NCBI GenBank assembly: GCA_039184865.1
Contig: JBCDAV010000024.1
Coordinates: forward strand, 17,576-81,575
Direction: 5' to 3'
DNA: 64,000 nt
DNA from: Thermohalobaculum sp039184865
Lineage (GTDB): Bacteria; Pseudomonadota; Alphaproteobacteria; Rhodobacterales; Rhodobacteraceae
Shown here: positions 34,082 to 41,920 of the stretch, piece after piece
Position numbering within the stretch: the first letter of the stretch is position 1
How the letters are laid out: each line of letters opens with the position of its first letter
Program-made: the position numbers and the translations under genes
The notes under the pieces: generated by a model
The model's input: the letters and a program-made list of their open reading frames with translations, nothing else
Told to the model about the DNA's origin: nothing
The model's database searches: none

Positions 34082-34536
34082 TCTCGGTGCGCTGGTTGCT
34101 TCTCGCCATCGCGCTGTTGCTCGCATCTCCGGCCCATGCGGTGCAGCCCGACGAGATCCTCGACGACCCGGTGCTCGAGGAGCGCGCCCGGGAAATCTCG
34201 AAGGAGATCCGCTGTCTCGTCTGCCGCAACGAAAGCATCGACGATTCGAGCGCGAGCCTTGCACGCGATCTGCGCCTTCTGGTGCGCGAGCGGCTGGTCG
34301 CGGGCGATACCGACGGCGAGGTCAGAACCTACCTGGTCGATCGCTACGGCGAATTCGTCCTGCTGAACCCGATCTTCTCACTGGCCAACGCGGCGCTCTG
34401 GATTGCCGGGCCGCTGCTGTTCGCGATCGGTCTGATCGTCTCGATCCTCTACATCCGCGCGCGACGCCCGGAGACGCCGCAAGCGCTCAGTGACGAGGAA
34501 CGCGCCGAACTCGACAGGATCCTCAAGGACCGCTGA
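34078..34536 (+). CDS. ccmH: Cytochrome c maturation protein CcmH (CycL)
   Basis: Thiol-disulphide protein that keeps apocytochrome c CxxCH cysteines reduced for haem ligation. The 152 residues have a signal/anchor at the N-terminus (WLLLAIALLLASPAHA), the redox motif RCLVCRN (Cys46, Cys49) followed by the family's NESIDDSSA, and a C-terminal transmembrane helix (IAGPLLFAIGLIVSILYI). The GTG start overlaps the ccmF stop by 4 bases, so the two are translationally coupled. The gene ends 8 bases from the convergent peroxidase gene. Confidence 0.95.
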   Translation: MISVRWLLLAIALLLASPAHAVQPDEILDDPVLEERAREISKEIRCLVCRNESIDDSSASLARDLRLLVRERLVAGDTDGEVRTYLVDRYGEFVLLNPIFSLANAALWIAGPLLFAIGLIVSILYIRARRPETPQALSDEERAELDRILKDR

Positions 34537-34544
34537 TCGGGCCC

Positions 34545-36194
34545 TCAGATCCCGAAGCTCGACTTGATCTTGTCGCCGCCAGCCACGTTGCGCGCCACGA
34601 CATCCGACAGCTTGCTGGTCTCGGACAGGATCTTCCAGCCGACCTCCGAGAACGTGCGCGGATTGAACGTGTGCTGTGACAGCAACGGGTTCGTCAGTGC
34701 CTGACTGAAGGCATCCAGCGCCACCATTCGGCCGATCAGCGGCGGCACCGCGGCGCGCTCGGCCACGTCCTCGGCGAACAGCCCGACGAAGAACTCGATC
34801 TTGTCGACATGGCCGTAGTGCTTCTTCAGCAGCTCGATGCGCCCGGGGTGCCCGGTGATCTGGTTGAACTCTGACACGCGCCCGTAGCCCATCGCTTCGC
34901 GATAGTCGTTGTACGTGCCGAGCCGGTTCATGCGCCCCTGAATGATCGAGGCAATCTCGACATCGACCAGAAAATCCGGCGTGTTCAGGAGCCCCATGTT
35001 CCAGGCGCGCTGGCGGCTGGCGCTGTCGATCGCCTTCGCCATGCCAAGCCCGGTCAGGATCGCGTTGTCGAAGAGTATCGCTTCGCCCGGGACCTGCCGG
35101 CCGTCGATCTCGAACACCGACGGCGTCAGCGAATGCCAGCGATAGAGCAGGTTGAATTCGATCGGTATCCAGTTCGGCTTGTTCCACTGCGCCTTCCAGC
35201 AGACCGACGGGTCGGCGCCGATCTGAAACCAGTAGGGCGAGATGTGGTTGATGTAGTCCTCGACCACGATCTTGATGAGCTGCACGATGTTGATGTTGCG
35301 CGCGGTCTGAAAGACGCGCTCGTCGTCCCAGTCCGGATACGCGGCGTCCAGCACCCCGGCCAGCCGGTTGTGCTCGCGCAGGAACAGCGTGTTCATCATC
35401 GCGGTGAACGGCGTTGTGTTGGCGCGATCCCCGGCGAAAGCGAAGATCGTCTGCTTGACATAAGCCGTGCGCTCGGCCCCGGCCTTCTCCTCGTACTTGT
35501 CGAGCCGCAGGGGCGGCCGCAGCGCCGCGAATTCGGGCTTCGGATTGCCGTTCTCGTCGAAGTATTTCGGCGCCCATTCCTCGCCGTTCTCGTCGATCTC
35601 GGACTTCATCCGGCCCTTGCGGCCCGGCTCCTCGGAGGGCGCCCTCACCGCATTCGACTGCGCACGATCGAGCCCATAGAGCGGGTTGAAATCGATATGG
35701 TGCGAGGTGTGGGTCTTCCGCTGATCGTCGGTGTCCGTCATCAGGAAACCGTCGGTGAACCACTGCGCGAAGGACAGGAACAGCACCGTCGATGTCTCCG
35801 ACATCGTCTCCTCGCCTGGTTCGACGCGGTAGAGTTCGCGCAGGTCGTCGACCTCCGGCAACGGCCCCAGCTTGTGCCCGGGATCGCCAAGCGTCGATTG
35901 CGGCAAATGGCGCTTGTACCAGGAACGGTCCATCAGCAGTTCCCAGGACGTGTACCCGGCCATCTGATTGTCGCTGTCGCCATGCACCGCCATGGAACCG
36001 TAAGGCGACGGCCGGGTCCGCGCCCGCATCACCGCGCGGTTGACGATCTTCTTGTTGACGATTTTTCGCAGGAACGGCACGGCCATGGCGAACCGCCAGA
36101 ACGGCCGGAAATTCGAAAGCGCATAGGCCTCGATGCGGTTTCTCAGCCCGTCCGCGCTCGAATCGCGGGGCGGGTGCTGCCTGGGAAGGTTCAT
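34545..36194 (-). CDS. Cyclooxygenase-like animal-type haem peroxidase
   Basis: 549 residues of the peroxidase-cyclooxygenase superfamily. The block 260-360 lines up with animal prostaglandin H synthase: FLREHNRL, PDWDDERVFQTAR, IKIVVEDYI and EFNLLYRWHSLTP. Tyr351, Trp353 and His354 correspond to COX Tyr385, Trp387 and proximal haem ligand His388. NPLLSQHTFNPRTF near the end matches the COX C-terminal block. In the distal haem helix (FAQWFTDGFL, 142-151) the Gln is kept but the distal His is replaced by Asp148. The start at 36194 follows AGGAG. There is no signal peptide. It probably oxygenates fatty acids; it precedes a dioxygenase in opposite position on the same strand. Confidence 0.85.
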   Translation of the reverse strand: MNLPRQHPPRDSSADGLRNRIEAYALSNFRPFWRFAMAVPFLRKIVNKKIVNRAVMRARTRPSPYGSMAVHGDSDNQMAGYTSWELLMDRSWYKRHLPQSTLGDPGHKLGPLPEVDDLRELYRVEPGEETMSETSTVLFLSFAQWFTDGFLMTDTDDQRKTHTSHHIDFNPLYGLDRAQSNAVRAPSEEPGRKGRMKSEIDENGEEWAPKYFDENGNPKPEFAALRPPLRLDKYEEKAGAERTAYVKQTIFAFAGDRANTTPFTAMMNTLFLREHNRLAGVLDAAYPDWDDERVFQTARNINIVQLIKIVVEDYINHISPYWFQIGADPSVCWKAQWNKPNWIPIEFNLLYRWHSLTPSVFEIDGRQVPGEAILFDNAILTGLGMAKAIDSASRQRAWNMGLLNTPDFLVDVEIASIIQGRMNRLGTYNDYREAMGYGRVSEFNQITGHPGRIELLKKHYGHVDKIEFFVGLFAEDVAERAAVPPLIGRMVALDAFSQALTNPLLSQHTFNPRTFSEVGWKILSETSKLSDVVARNVAGGDKIKSSFGI

Positions 36195-36336
36195 TCTGAA
36201 ACTCCTGGGTGCAGTTCGTTCAGCAATCGCAATGTATCCGCACGCCACCGAATACCCGTGACGCGGAGCAACGATGAAAGGATATCACAGCGCAGGCGGC
36301 ACCCCAACGGCGGGCGTCACGCGCGGCGGAGAACGC

Positions 36337-37134
36337 TCAGGCGACGGCTTTCTGCCGATCGGCGTATTGCAGCAGCGCGTCATCGGCGACCATCTCGATC
36401 GGCGTGAAGTCCTGATGCGCCAGCCATTCCGCGCGCGTCGGTTTCTGGATCGCATTCGAGCACGCGTTGACGGTCAGATAGACGATGTTGCGTGGATAGG
36501 GCGTGATGTTGCCCGAAGATCCGTGCACCAGATTGCCGTCGAACATCAGCATCGAGCCGGGCTTGCCCGTCGGCACCACGAGCCCGCCTTCGTCGACCAG
36601 CTTCTCGACCAGTTCGGGCGACTGCGTGTAGAGCGGGAAAGAGGTCGTCTGCGTGTCCTGACTGCTTTCCAGCACGCCGTGCTTGTGGCTGCGCGGGATC
36701 AGCATCAACGGACCGTTGAACGAGAACACCTCGTCCAGGAAAACCGAGATGTTCATCGCCCTCGGCTCCATCATCCCGTCCTTCTCCAGCCAGTTGCCGT
36801 AGTCCTGATGCCACTGCCAGACATCGCCGGTGAACTTGGCTTTCGCGTTGATCTTGTACTGGTGGAGATAGACGTCCTCGCCCCAGAGCTGCTTCAGCGG
36901 TGCGATCAGGCGCGGGTGGCGGCCGAGAATGTCGAAGGCCTCGTTGTAGCGATGCACGGCAAAGGCCGAACGCGGCGTGCCGTTCTTCTCCAGATAGATC
37001 TCGTCGCGCTTCAGTTCGAAGACCTTGCGCGATTCGGCTTTCAGGATCGCCACTTCCTCGGCCGAGAAGTAGTCTGGCAGAAAGATCCAGCCTTCGTCGC
37101 GTAGCTGAGAGAGATGCTCGTCGCTCAGGTTCAT
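36337..37134 (-). CDS. Phytanoyl-CoA/ectoine-hydroxylase-like Fe(II)/2-oxoglutarate dioxygenase
   Basis: 265 residues of the PhyH superfamily. The Fe(II) triad is visible: His109 and Asp111 in WQWHQDYGNW, and His204 in NLVHGSSGNITPYPRN. The region around the iron site (WHxDYxxWxxxDGM) and HGSxxNITPxPR are closest to ectoine/proline-hydroxylase-type enzymes (EctD), but the usual ectoine operon is not here. The start at 37134 follows ACGGAG; the longer frame begins at a non-ATG codon. It lies 142 bases upstream of the peroxidase in the same direction and may be co-regulated with it. Confidence 0.85.
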   Translation of the reverse strand: MNLSDEHLSQLRDEGWIFLPDYFSAEEVAILKAESRKVFELKRDEIYLEKNGTPRSAFAVHRYNEAFDILGRHPRLIAPLKQLWGEDVYLHQYKINAKAKFTGDVWQWHQDYGNWLEKDGMMEPRAMNISVFLDEVFSFNGPLMLIPRSHKHGVLESSQDTQTTSFPLYTQSPELVEKLVDEGGLVVPTGKPGSMLMFDGNLVHGSSGNITPYPRNIVYLTVNACSNAIQKPTRAEWLAHQDFTPIEMVADDALLQYADRQKAVA

Positions 37135-37275
37135 AACGATCTCCGTCTTTACCTGCGACAAGGGCTAGCAAATTGCGCCTCGACCTGCCAGCCTTGCCCC
37201 TCCGGTTGCAATCAACGCGGCCGAACACCTTACAGGGAATTGCCAAACCCGTCCCGCTGATCAGAGGAGGATCCA

Positions 37276-38856
37276 ATGCGTAGTCTGTCAATTGCGGCCG
37301 CCGCGGCGCTCGTTGCGTCTGTGGCTCAGGCCGACACTCTCACGATCCTGCACACCAACGACTTTCACAGTCGAATCGAGCCGATCAACAAGTACGACAG
37401 CGCCTGCAAGCCCGAAGACAACGACGCGGGCAAGTGCTTCGGCGGTTCCGCCCGGCTGATCACGGCGGTTCGCGCCGCGCGCGAGGCCTCGCCGAACGCG
37501 ATGCTCGTGGATGGCGGAGACCAGTTCCAGGGCACGCTGTTCTACGCGCACTACAAGGGGCAGGCAGCCGCCGAGCTGATGAACGTCATCGGCTACGAGG
37601 CGATGACCGTCGGCAACCACGAATTCGACGACGGTCCCGAAGTGCTGCGCGACTTCGTCAAGGCCGTCGACTTCCCGATCCTGATGTCCAACGCGGATAT
37701 CTCATCGGAGCCCGCGCTCAAGGGTGTCATCCAGCCCTCGATGGTGATCGAGAAAGCCGGCGTGAAATACGGTCTGATCGGACTGACGCCCGAGGACACC
37801 GGCGAGATGGCCTCGCCCGGACCGAATGTCCGGTTCCTCGACCCGGTCGTCGCTGTGCGCGAACAGATCGCCGCGCTCGAGCAAAGCGGGATCGACCGCA
37901 TCATCGTGCTGTCGCATTCGGGCTATCACATGGATCTGGACTTCGCGGCGCAGATCGACGGCATCGACGTCATCGTCGGCGGGCACTCGCACAGCCTGCT
38001 GTCGAACAGCTCGGATCGCGCCGCCGGACCGTACCCGACATGGGTGCGCACGCCCGATGGTGGACGGACGGCAATCGTGCAGGCCTACGCCTACGGAAAG
38101 TTCCTCGGCAAACTGGACGTGACCTTCGATGACAACGGCGTGGTTGTCGAGGCGGTCGGCGAACCGATCCTGATCGACGGGCAGGTCGCCGAGGACAGTA
38201 CGTTAAAGGCCCGGATCGCCGAGCTTGCCCAGCCGCTCGAGGAGGTCCGCAATCAGGTGGTGGCTGAAGCTGCCGCGCCGATCGGTGGCGACCGCGCGAT
38301 CTGCCGGAGCCAGGAATGCGAGATGGGCAATCTCGTCGCCGAGGCGATGCTCGACCGCGTCAAGAGCCAGGGCATCCAGATCGCCATCCAGAACGGCGGC
38401 GGGCTGCGCGCTTCGATCGACGGCGGACCGATCACCATGGGTGAGGTGCTCACGGTGCTGCCCTTCCAGAACGCACTGTCGACCTTCGAGCTGACCGGCT
38501 CGGACGTTAAGGCCGCACTGGAGAACGGCGTCAGCCAGATCTCGGACGGTGCCGGCCGGTTCGCCCAGGTCGCCGGGCTGCGCTATGCGTTCGATGCCAA
38601 GCGCGAGGTCGGTGACCGGGTCACCAAGGTTGAGGTCATGGCGGACGGTGACTGGGCGCCGATCGATCCGAAGGCGGTCTACGGGGTTGTGTCGAACGAC
38701 TTCCTTCGGGGCGGCGGCGACGGGTACGTGGTGTTCGCCGAGAACGCGATGAACCCGTACGATTTCGGGCCGGGCCTCGAGAGCGTCGTCGTGGAATTCC
38801 TCGTCGAGAAGGGACCGTACACGCCCATCACCGACGGCCGGATCACTGTAGAATAA
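37276..38856 (+). CDS. Periplasmic 5'-nucleotidase (UshA/metallophosphatase family)
   Basis: 526 residues. A short Sec signal (cleavage near AQA-DTL, about residue 19) is followed by a dimetal phosphoesterase domain: LHTNDFHSRIEP (Asp29, His31), DGGDQFQGT, GNHEFDDG and GGHSHSLL. The C-terminal 5'-nucleotidase domain has NGGGLRASIDGGPITMGEV and FLRGGGDGY for nucleotide binding. The start follows GAGGAGG. The likely role is salvage of phosphate and nucleosides from extracellular nucleotides. It is divergent from the dioxygenase gene and followed by a large inverted repeat. Confidence 0.94.
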   Translation: MRSLSIAAAAALVASVAQADTLTILHTNDFHSRIEPINKYDSACKPEDNDAGKCFGGSARLITAVRAAREASPNAMLVDGGDQFQGTLFYAHYKGQAAAELMNVIGYEAMTVGNHEFDDGPEVLRDFVKAVDFPILMSNADISSEPALKGVIQPSMVIEKAGVKYGLIGLTPEDTGEMASPGPNVRFLDPVVAVREQIAALEQSGIDRIIVLSHSGYHMDLDFAAQIDGIDVIVGGHSHSLLSNSSDRAAGPYPTWVRTPDGGRTAIVQAYAYGKFLGKLDVTFDDNGVVVEAVGEPILIDGQVAEDSTLKARIAELAQPLEEVRNQVVAEAAAPIGGDRAICRSQECEMGNLVAEAMLDRVKSQGIQIAIQNGGGLRASIDGGPITMGEVLTVLPFQNALSTFELTGSDVKAALENGVSQISDGAGRFAQVAGLRYAFDAKREVGDRVTKVEVMADGDWAPIDPKAVYGVVSNDFLRGGGDGYVVFAENAMNPYDFGPGLESVVVEFLVEKGPYTPITDGRITVE

Positions 38857-38874
38857 GGGTTTGGAGGGTGCTTT

Positions 38875-38951
38875 CCGTCAAAAGATTACCGATTAGTTGA
38901 CTATTTTATCTCGTGCGGATAATAGTTTTCTTATCGGTAAACTTTTGACGG
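38875..38951. repeat. Large AT-rich inverted repeat between nucleotidase and GST genes
   Basis: Arms of 19 bases (38875-38893 and 38933-38951) are complementary except for one position: CCGTCAAAAG-A-TTACCGAT and ATCGGTAA-A-CTTTTGACGG. The 39-base centre has a weaker inner repeat (CTATT...AATAG). It is much more AT-rich than the genes around it. It could be a terminator for the nucleotidase, a MITE-like insertion, or an element masking the GST ribosome site, since the right arm ends at GACGGAG just before the ATG. Confidence 0.8.
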
Positions 38952-38960
38952 AGCCCTCTG

Positions 38961-39569
38961 ATGAAACTGCACGTTTTCCCGCCTTCCCCGAACGCCAAGA
39001 AAGTGATGATGGCCGCACTCGAGGCCGGCGTCTCCCATGAGACCGTCATCGTCGATCTGACCGCAGGCGATCAGAAGAAGCCGGACTTCCTGGCGCTCAA
39101 CCCCAACGGCAAGATGCCGGTGCTCGAATACGACGACGGCGAGAGCCTGTGGGAGTCGAACGCGATCACCAATCGCCTCGCATCCATGACGGACTCCGCT
39201 CTCTGGCCGAAGACGAACGCCCGCTACGAGATCCTGCAATGGCAGTTCTGGGAGATGGCGCACTGGGCGCCCGCCACGTCTGCGTTCATCGCGGCGCATT
39301 TCTTCGATGCGCCGATTGACCGGGAAAAGGCGACCGAAACGGTGCAGATATTCGCCCGCGTACTCGACGGGCATCTCGCAGATCGCGACTGGCTCGTCGG
39401 AGACGACATGACGACTGCGGACATCTCTGTCGCCTCGACGCTGTGCTATCGCGAGGTCTGCGGCATTTCCCTCGGCACCGTGCCGAACATCGACCGCTGG
39501 ATGGAGCGCATCTCCGGGCGCGAGAGCTGGAAGGCCGTCACGCAGGACGTTGTGCCCGAACCCGCCTAA
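38961..39569 (+). CDS. Glutathione S-transferase
   Basis: 202 residues with the thioredoxin-like N-domain (MKLHVFPPSPNAKKVMMAAL; the Ser/Asn region replaces Tyr as in bacterial theta/beta-like GSTs), the cis-proline segment NPNGKMPVLEYDDG, then ESNAI for the gamma-glutamyl site. The all-helical C-domain has DRDWLVGDDMTTADISVAS, the conserved N-capping box. The ATG at 38961 follows ACGGAG, which touches the right arm of the inverted repeat. It acts in the cytoplasm, conjugating glutathione to electrophiles. Specific substrate unknown. Confidence 0.9.
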   Translation: MKLHVFPPSPNAKKVMMAALEAGVSHETVIVDLTAGDQKKPDFLALNPNGKMPVLEYDDGESLWESNAITNRLASMTDSALWPKTNARYEILQWQFWEMAHWAPATSAFIAAHFFDAPIDREKATETVQIFARVLDGHLADRDWLVGDDMTTADISVASTLCYREVCGISLGTVPNIDRWMERISGRESWKAVTQDVVPEPA

Positions 39570-39679
39570 ACCCGTCCGCGCAGCGAAGCGCCTTGGCCCG
39601 GCCACTCTGCGGCAACCGACCGCTTCCACTCTGCCGGCGGGAAAGCCACCTCTCAGCCATGGCCGAGAAGGGAAATATC

Positions 39680-40144
39680 GTGGCAGACGCAACGCCGTAT
39701 TCGTGGCGTTCGGACCCGACGGTCCCGGCGTTCTCTGATGACGGGACAATCGCCGTGATGGACGGCGCGTGCGTGCTTTGCATGTTCGGCGCCCGCCTGA
39801 TCGACACGTTCGACCGCACGGGATCTGTCGGGATCTGCCCCGCGCAAACCCCGCTGGGCGCGGCCCTGCTCAACCATTACGGCATGGCGCCGGACGATCC
39901 CGACACCTGGCTGGTGCTGGATCGGGGCACGGCCTACGAGTCGCTCGATGCGATCATCCATCTTGGCCGCAGGATCGGCGGCGTCGGATGGCTGCTCCAG
40001 ATCTTCCGCCTGCTGCCGCGCACGGCGAGGCACTGGCTCTACCAGCGCATTGCGCGCAATCGCTACGCGCTGTTTGCCCGGCGCGACACCTGCACGCTGC
40101 CCACACCCCGGTTACAGAACCGCCTCGTCGAAGCCGCCGCTTGA
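39680..40144 (+). CDS. DCC-family thiol-disulphide oxidoreductase (DUF393)
   Basis: 154 residues from a GTG at 39680 behind GAAGGGA; an in-frame ATG at 39659 is possible but lacks a ribosome site. The family motif DGACVLC (Cys31, Cys34) is followed by an Arg-rich helix. VLDRGTAYESLDAIIHLGRRIGG is the conserved second block, and the C-terminal amphipathic helix has YQRIARNRYALFARRD, ending the DCC domain. Family members are often adjacent to HTTM proteins, one of which is about 6 kb away here. Likely a thioredoxin-like redox protein; partner unknown. Confidence 0.85.
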   Translation: MADATPYSWRSDPTVPAFSDDGTIAVMDGACVLCMFGARLIDTFDRTGSVGICPAQTPLGAALLNHYGMAPDDPDTWLVLDRGTAYESLDAIIHLGRRIGGVGWLLQIFRLLPRTARHWLYQRIARNRYALFARRDTCTLPTPRLQNRLVEAAA

Positions 40145-40175
40145 GCCTGCGAGAGGGCCGCTGTATCAGGCGGTC

Positions 40176-41033
40176 ATGCTGGATGCGACCGACGACATCA
40201 TGCTGGATCGGCTGTTCGGGGATGCCCCGGGCTCGGTCGAGTTCCGCAAGCTCAGAAAACGGATCATCCGCGAGACCCGCGAGGCAATCGAGACCTACGG
40301 GATGGTCCGCGAAGGCGACCGCTGGCTGGTCTGCCTGAGCGGCGGCAAGGACAGCTACACGCTGCTCGCAGCTCTGATCGAATTGCGTTGGCGCGGCCTC
40401 CTGCCGGTGGACCTGCTCGCCTGCAATCTCGATCAGGGTCAGCCGGGCTTTCCGCAAGGCGTGCTGCCCGGTTTCCTCGGCGATCTCGGCATCCCGCACC
40501 GGATCGAATACCAGGACACCTACTCGATCGTCGTCGACAAGGTACCCTCGACCAAGACCTTCTGCGCATTGTGCTCGCGGCTCCGGCGCGGCCATCTCTA
40601 CAGGCTCGCACGCGAGGAGGGCTGCCAGGCGGTTGTCCTCGGCCATCACCGCGACGACCTGCTCGAGACCTTCATGCTCAACCTGTTCCACGGCGGGCGG
40701 CTGGCCACGATGCCGCCGAAGCTGGTGAACGAGGACGGCGATCTGATGGTCCTGCGCCCGCTTTCCCACGTCGCCGAGGCCGATTGTGAGAAGTTCGCCC
40801 GCGCCATGGGCTTTCCGATCATTCCCTGCGACCTCTGCGGCAGTCAGGAGGGCCTGCAGCGCGCCCAGGTCAAGGCGATGCTCGACCAGTGGGAGCAGAA
40901 CGCGCCCGGCCGCCGCGCCGTGATGTTCAAGGCCTTGCGTAATGTGCGGCCGAGCCACCTCTCTGACGGTCAGATCTTCGACTTTCTCGGGCTTGCGCCG
41001 ACCCAAGCCGACAGTTCCGTAAAGCAGGCGTAA
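40176..41033 (+). CDS. ttcA: tRNA 2-thiocytidine synthetase TtcA
   Basis: Thiolates C32 of tRNA using ATP and an iron-sulfur cluster. The 285 residues show the PP-loop LSGGKDS (55-60) and the two CxxC motifs, CALCSRL (Cys130, 133) and, near 222, the CDLCGSQ cysteines. GHHRDDLLETFMLNLFHGG is the standard TtcA core. The ATG at 40176 is preceded by only a weak ribosome site but gives the family N-terminus. It follows the DCC gene in the same direction with a 31-base gap. Confidence 0.95.
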   Translation: MLDATDDIMLDRLFGDAPGSVEFRKLRKRIIRETREAIETYGMVREGDRWLVCLSGGKDSYTLLAALIELRWRGLLPVDLLACNLDQGQPGFPQGVLPGFLGDLGIPHRIEYQDTYSIVVDKVPSTKTFCALCSRLRRGHLYRLAREEGCQAVVLGHHRDDLLETFMLNLFHGGRLATMPPKLVNEDGDLMVLRPLSHVAEADCEKFARAMGFPIIPCDLCGSQEGLQRAQVKAMLDQWEQNAPGRRAVMFKALRNVRPSHLSDGQIFDFLGLAPTQADSSVKQA

Positions 41034-41089
41034 CGGACGACCCGGCATCCGACTGCATCCGCATCGCGAAAAAACCTGGCCTCAAAGAC

Positions 41090-41782
41090 CTACGCCGCCA
41101 GCGCCCGCTCCAGTGCCGCGCGCGCCAGCAGCCGCGTGGAGTCGAGCGCGGGCATCCCGAGGTTGTCTTCGCCCAGAACCAGCGGCAGTTCGGTGCATCC
41201 GAGCACGATGCCATCGCATCCCTGGTCCCGCAGATCGTGCGCGATGCCGATCAGCCGCGCCGTCGACGCCGCGATGACACGGCCCGGGACAAGCTCCTCC
41301 ATGATGATGCGGCCGATCTCGATGCGCTCGATCTCGCCCGGAATGCTGGCTTCGATCCCTTCGCGCTTCAGCGCGACCGGATAAAGATCGCTTTCCATCA
41401 GCCAGCGCGTCCCGAGCACCCCGAGATGCGCCAGGCCCTGCCGAGCGGCCTGAGCGGCCACAACCTCGATGATGCTCAGCCACGGCAGCGGCGAGCGTTC
41501 CTCGACCAATGGCAGGGCCTGATGGATCGTGTTGTCCGGACAGATCAGGAAATCCGCGCCCGCACCGGCAAGCACTTCTGCCGACGCCACCATCAGATCG
41601 GCGACGCCGTCCACATCGCCCGCCTCGAGACAGTCGACATAGCGTTGCAATGACGGCGTGTGCAGCGTCACCTCAGGATGGCGATGCCCGCCCAGCCGCT
41701 CTGCGCCCTCGGCACAGATGGTGCGATAACACAGCGACGCGCCCTCGGCGGAGCAGCCGACAATTCCGATATGCCCCGCCAT
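41090..41782 (-). CDS. Aspartate/glutamate racemase family protein
   Basis: 230 residues of the PLP-independent racemase family. Catalytic cysteines are in LICPDNTIHQA (about 81-91, N-terminal half) and in GIVLGCTELPLVLG (about 188-201, C-terminal half), and an early HIGIVGCSAEGASLCY motif binds substrate carboxylate. The start at 41782 follows GGAGG and begins the usual family sequence; the longer frame is an extension upstream. It is convergent with ttcA. D-amino-acid supply or another small acid racemisation is possible; substrate not decided by sequence. Confidence 0.88.
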   Translation of the reverse strand: MAGHIGIVGCSAEGASLCYRTICAEGAERLGGHRHPEVTLHTPSLQRYVDCLEAGDVDGVADLMVASAEVLAGAGADFLICPDNTIHQALPLVEERSPLPWLSIIEVVAAQAARQGLAHLGVLGTRWLMESDLYPVALKREGIEASIPGEIERIEIGRIIMEELVPGRVIAASTARLIGIAHDLRDQGCDGIVLGCTELPLVLGEDNLGMPALDSTRLLARAALERALAA

Positions 41783-41920
41783 CTTGCCTCCGCCGGGTTG
41801 CCTGCGCCGGGCCATAGCATACATGCGCAAGAGTCGTGCAGGGCAGGAAACCCCTTGACCTGAAGGCAATGGACCGTTTCAACCCCGCAGTGGATTCCCG
41901 AAGAGCGTTGGAGTGGCTGG

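Noticed and set aside
35133..36407. A 424-codon plus-strand frame opposite the peroxidase
   Set aside because: No motif and Arg/Val/His-rich; the minus frame matches the cyclooxygenase superfamily in detail.
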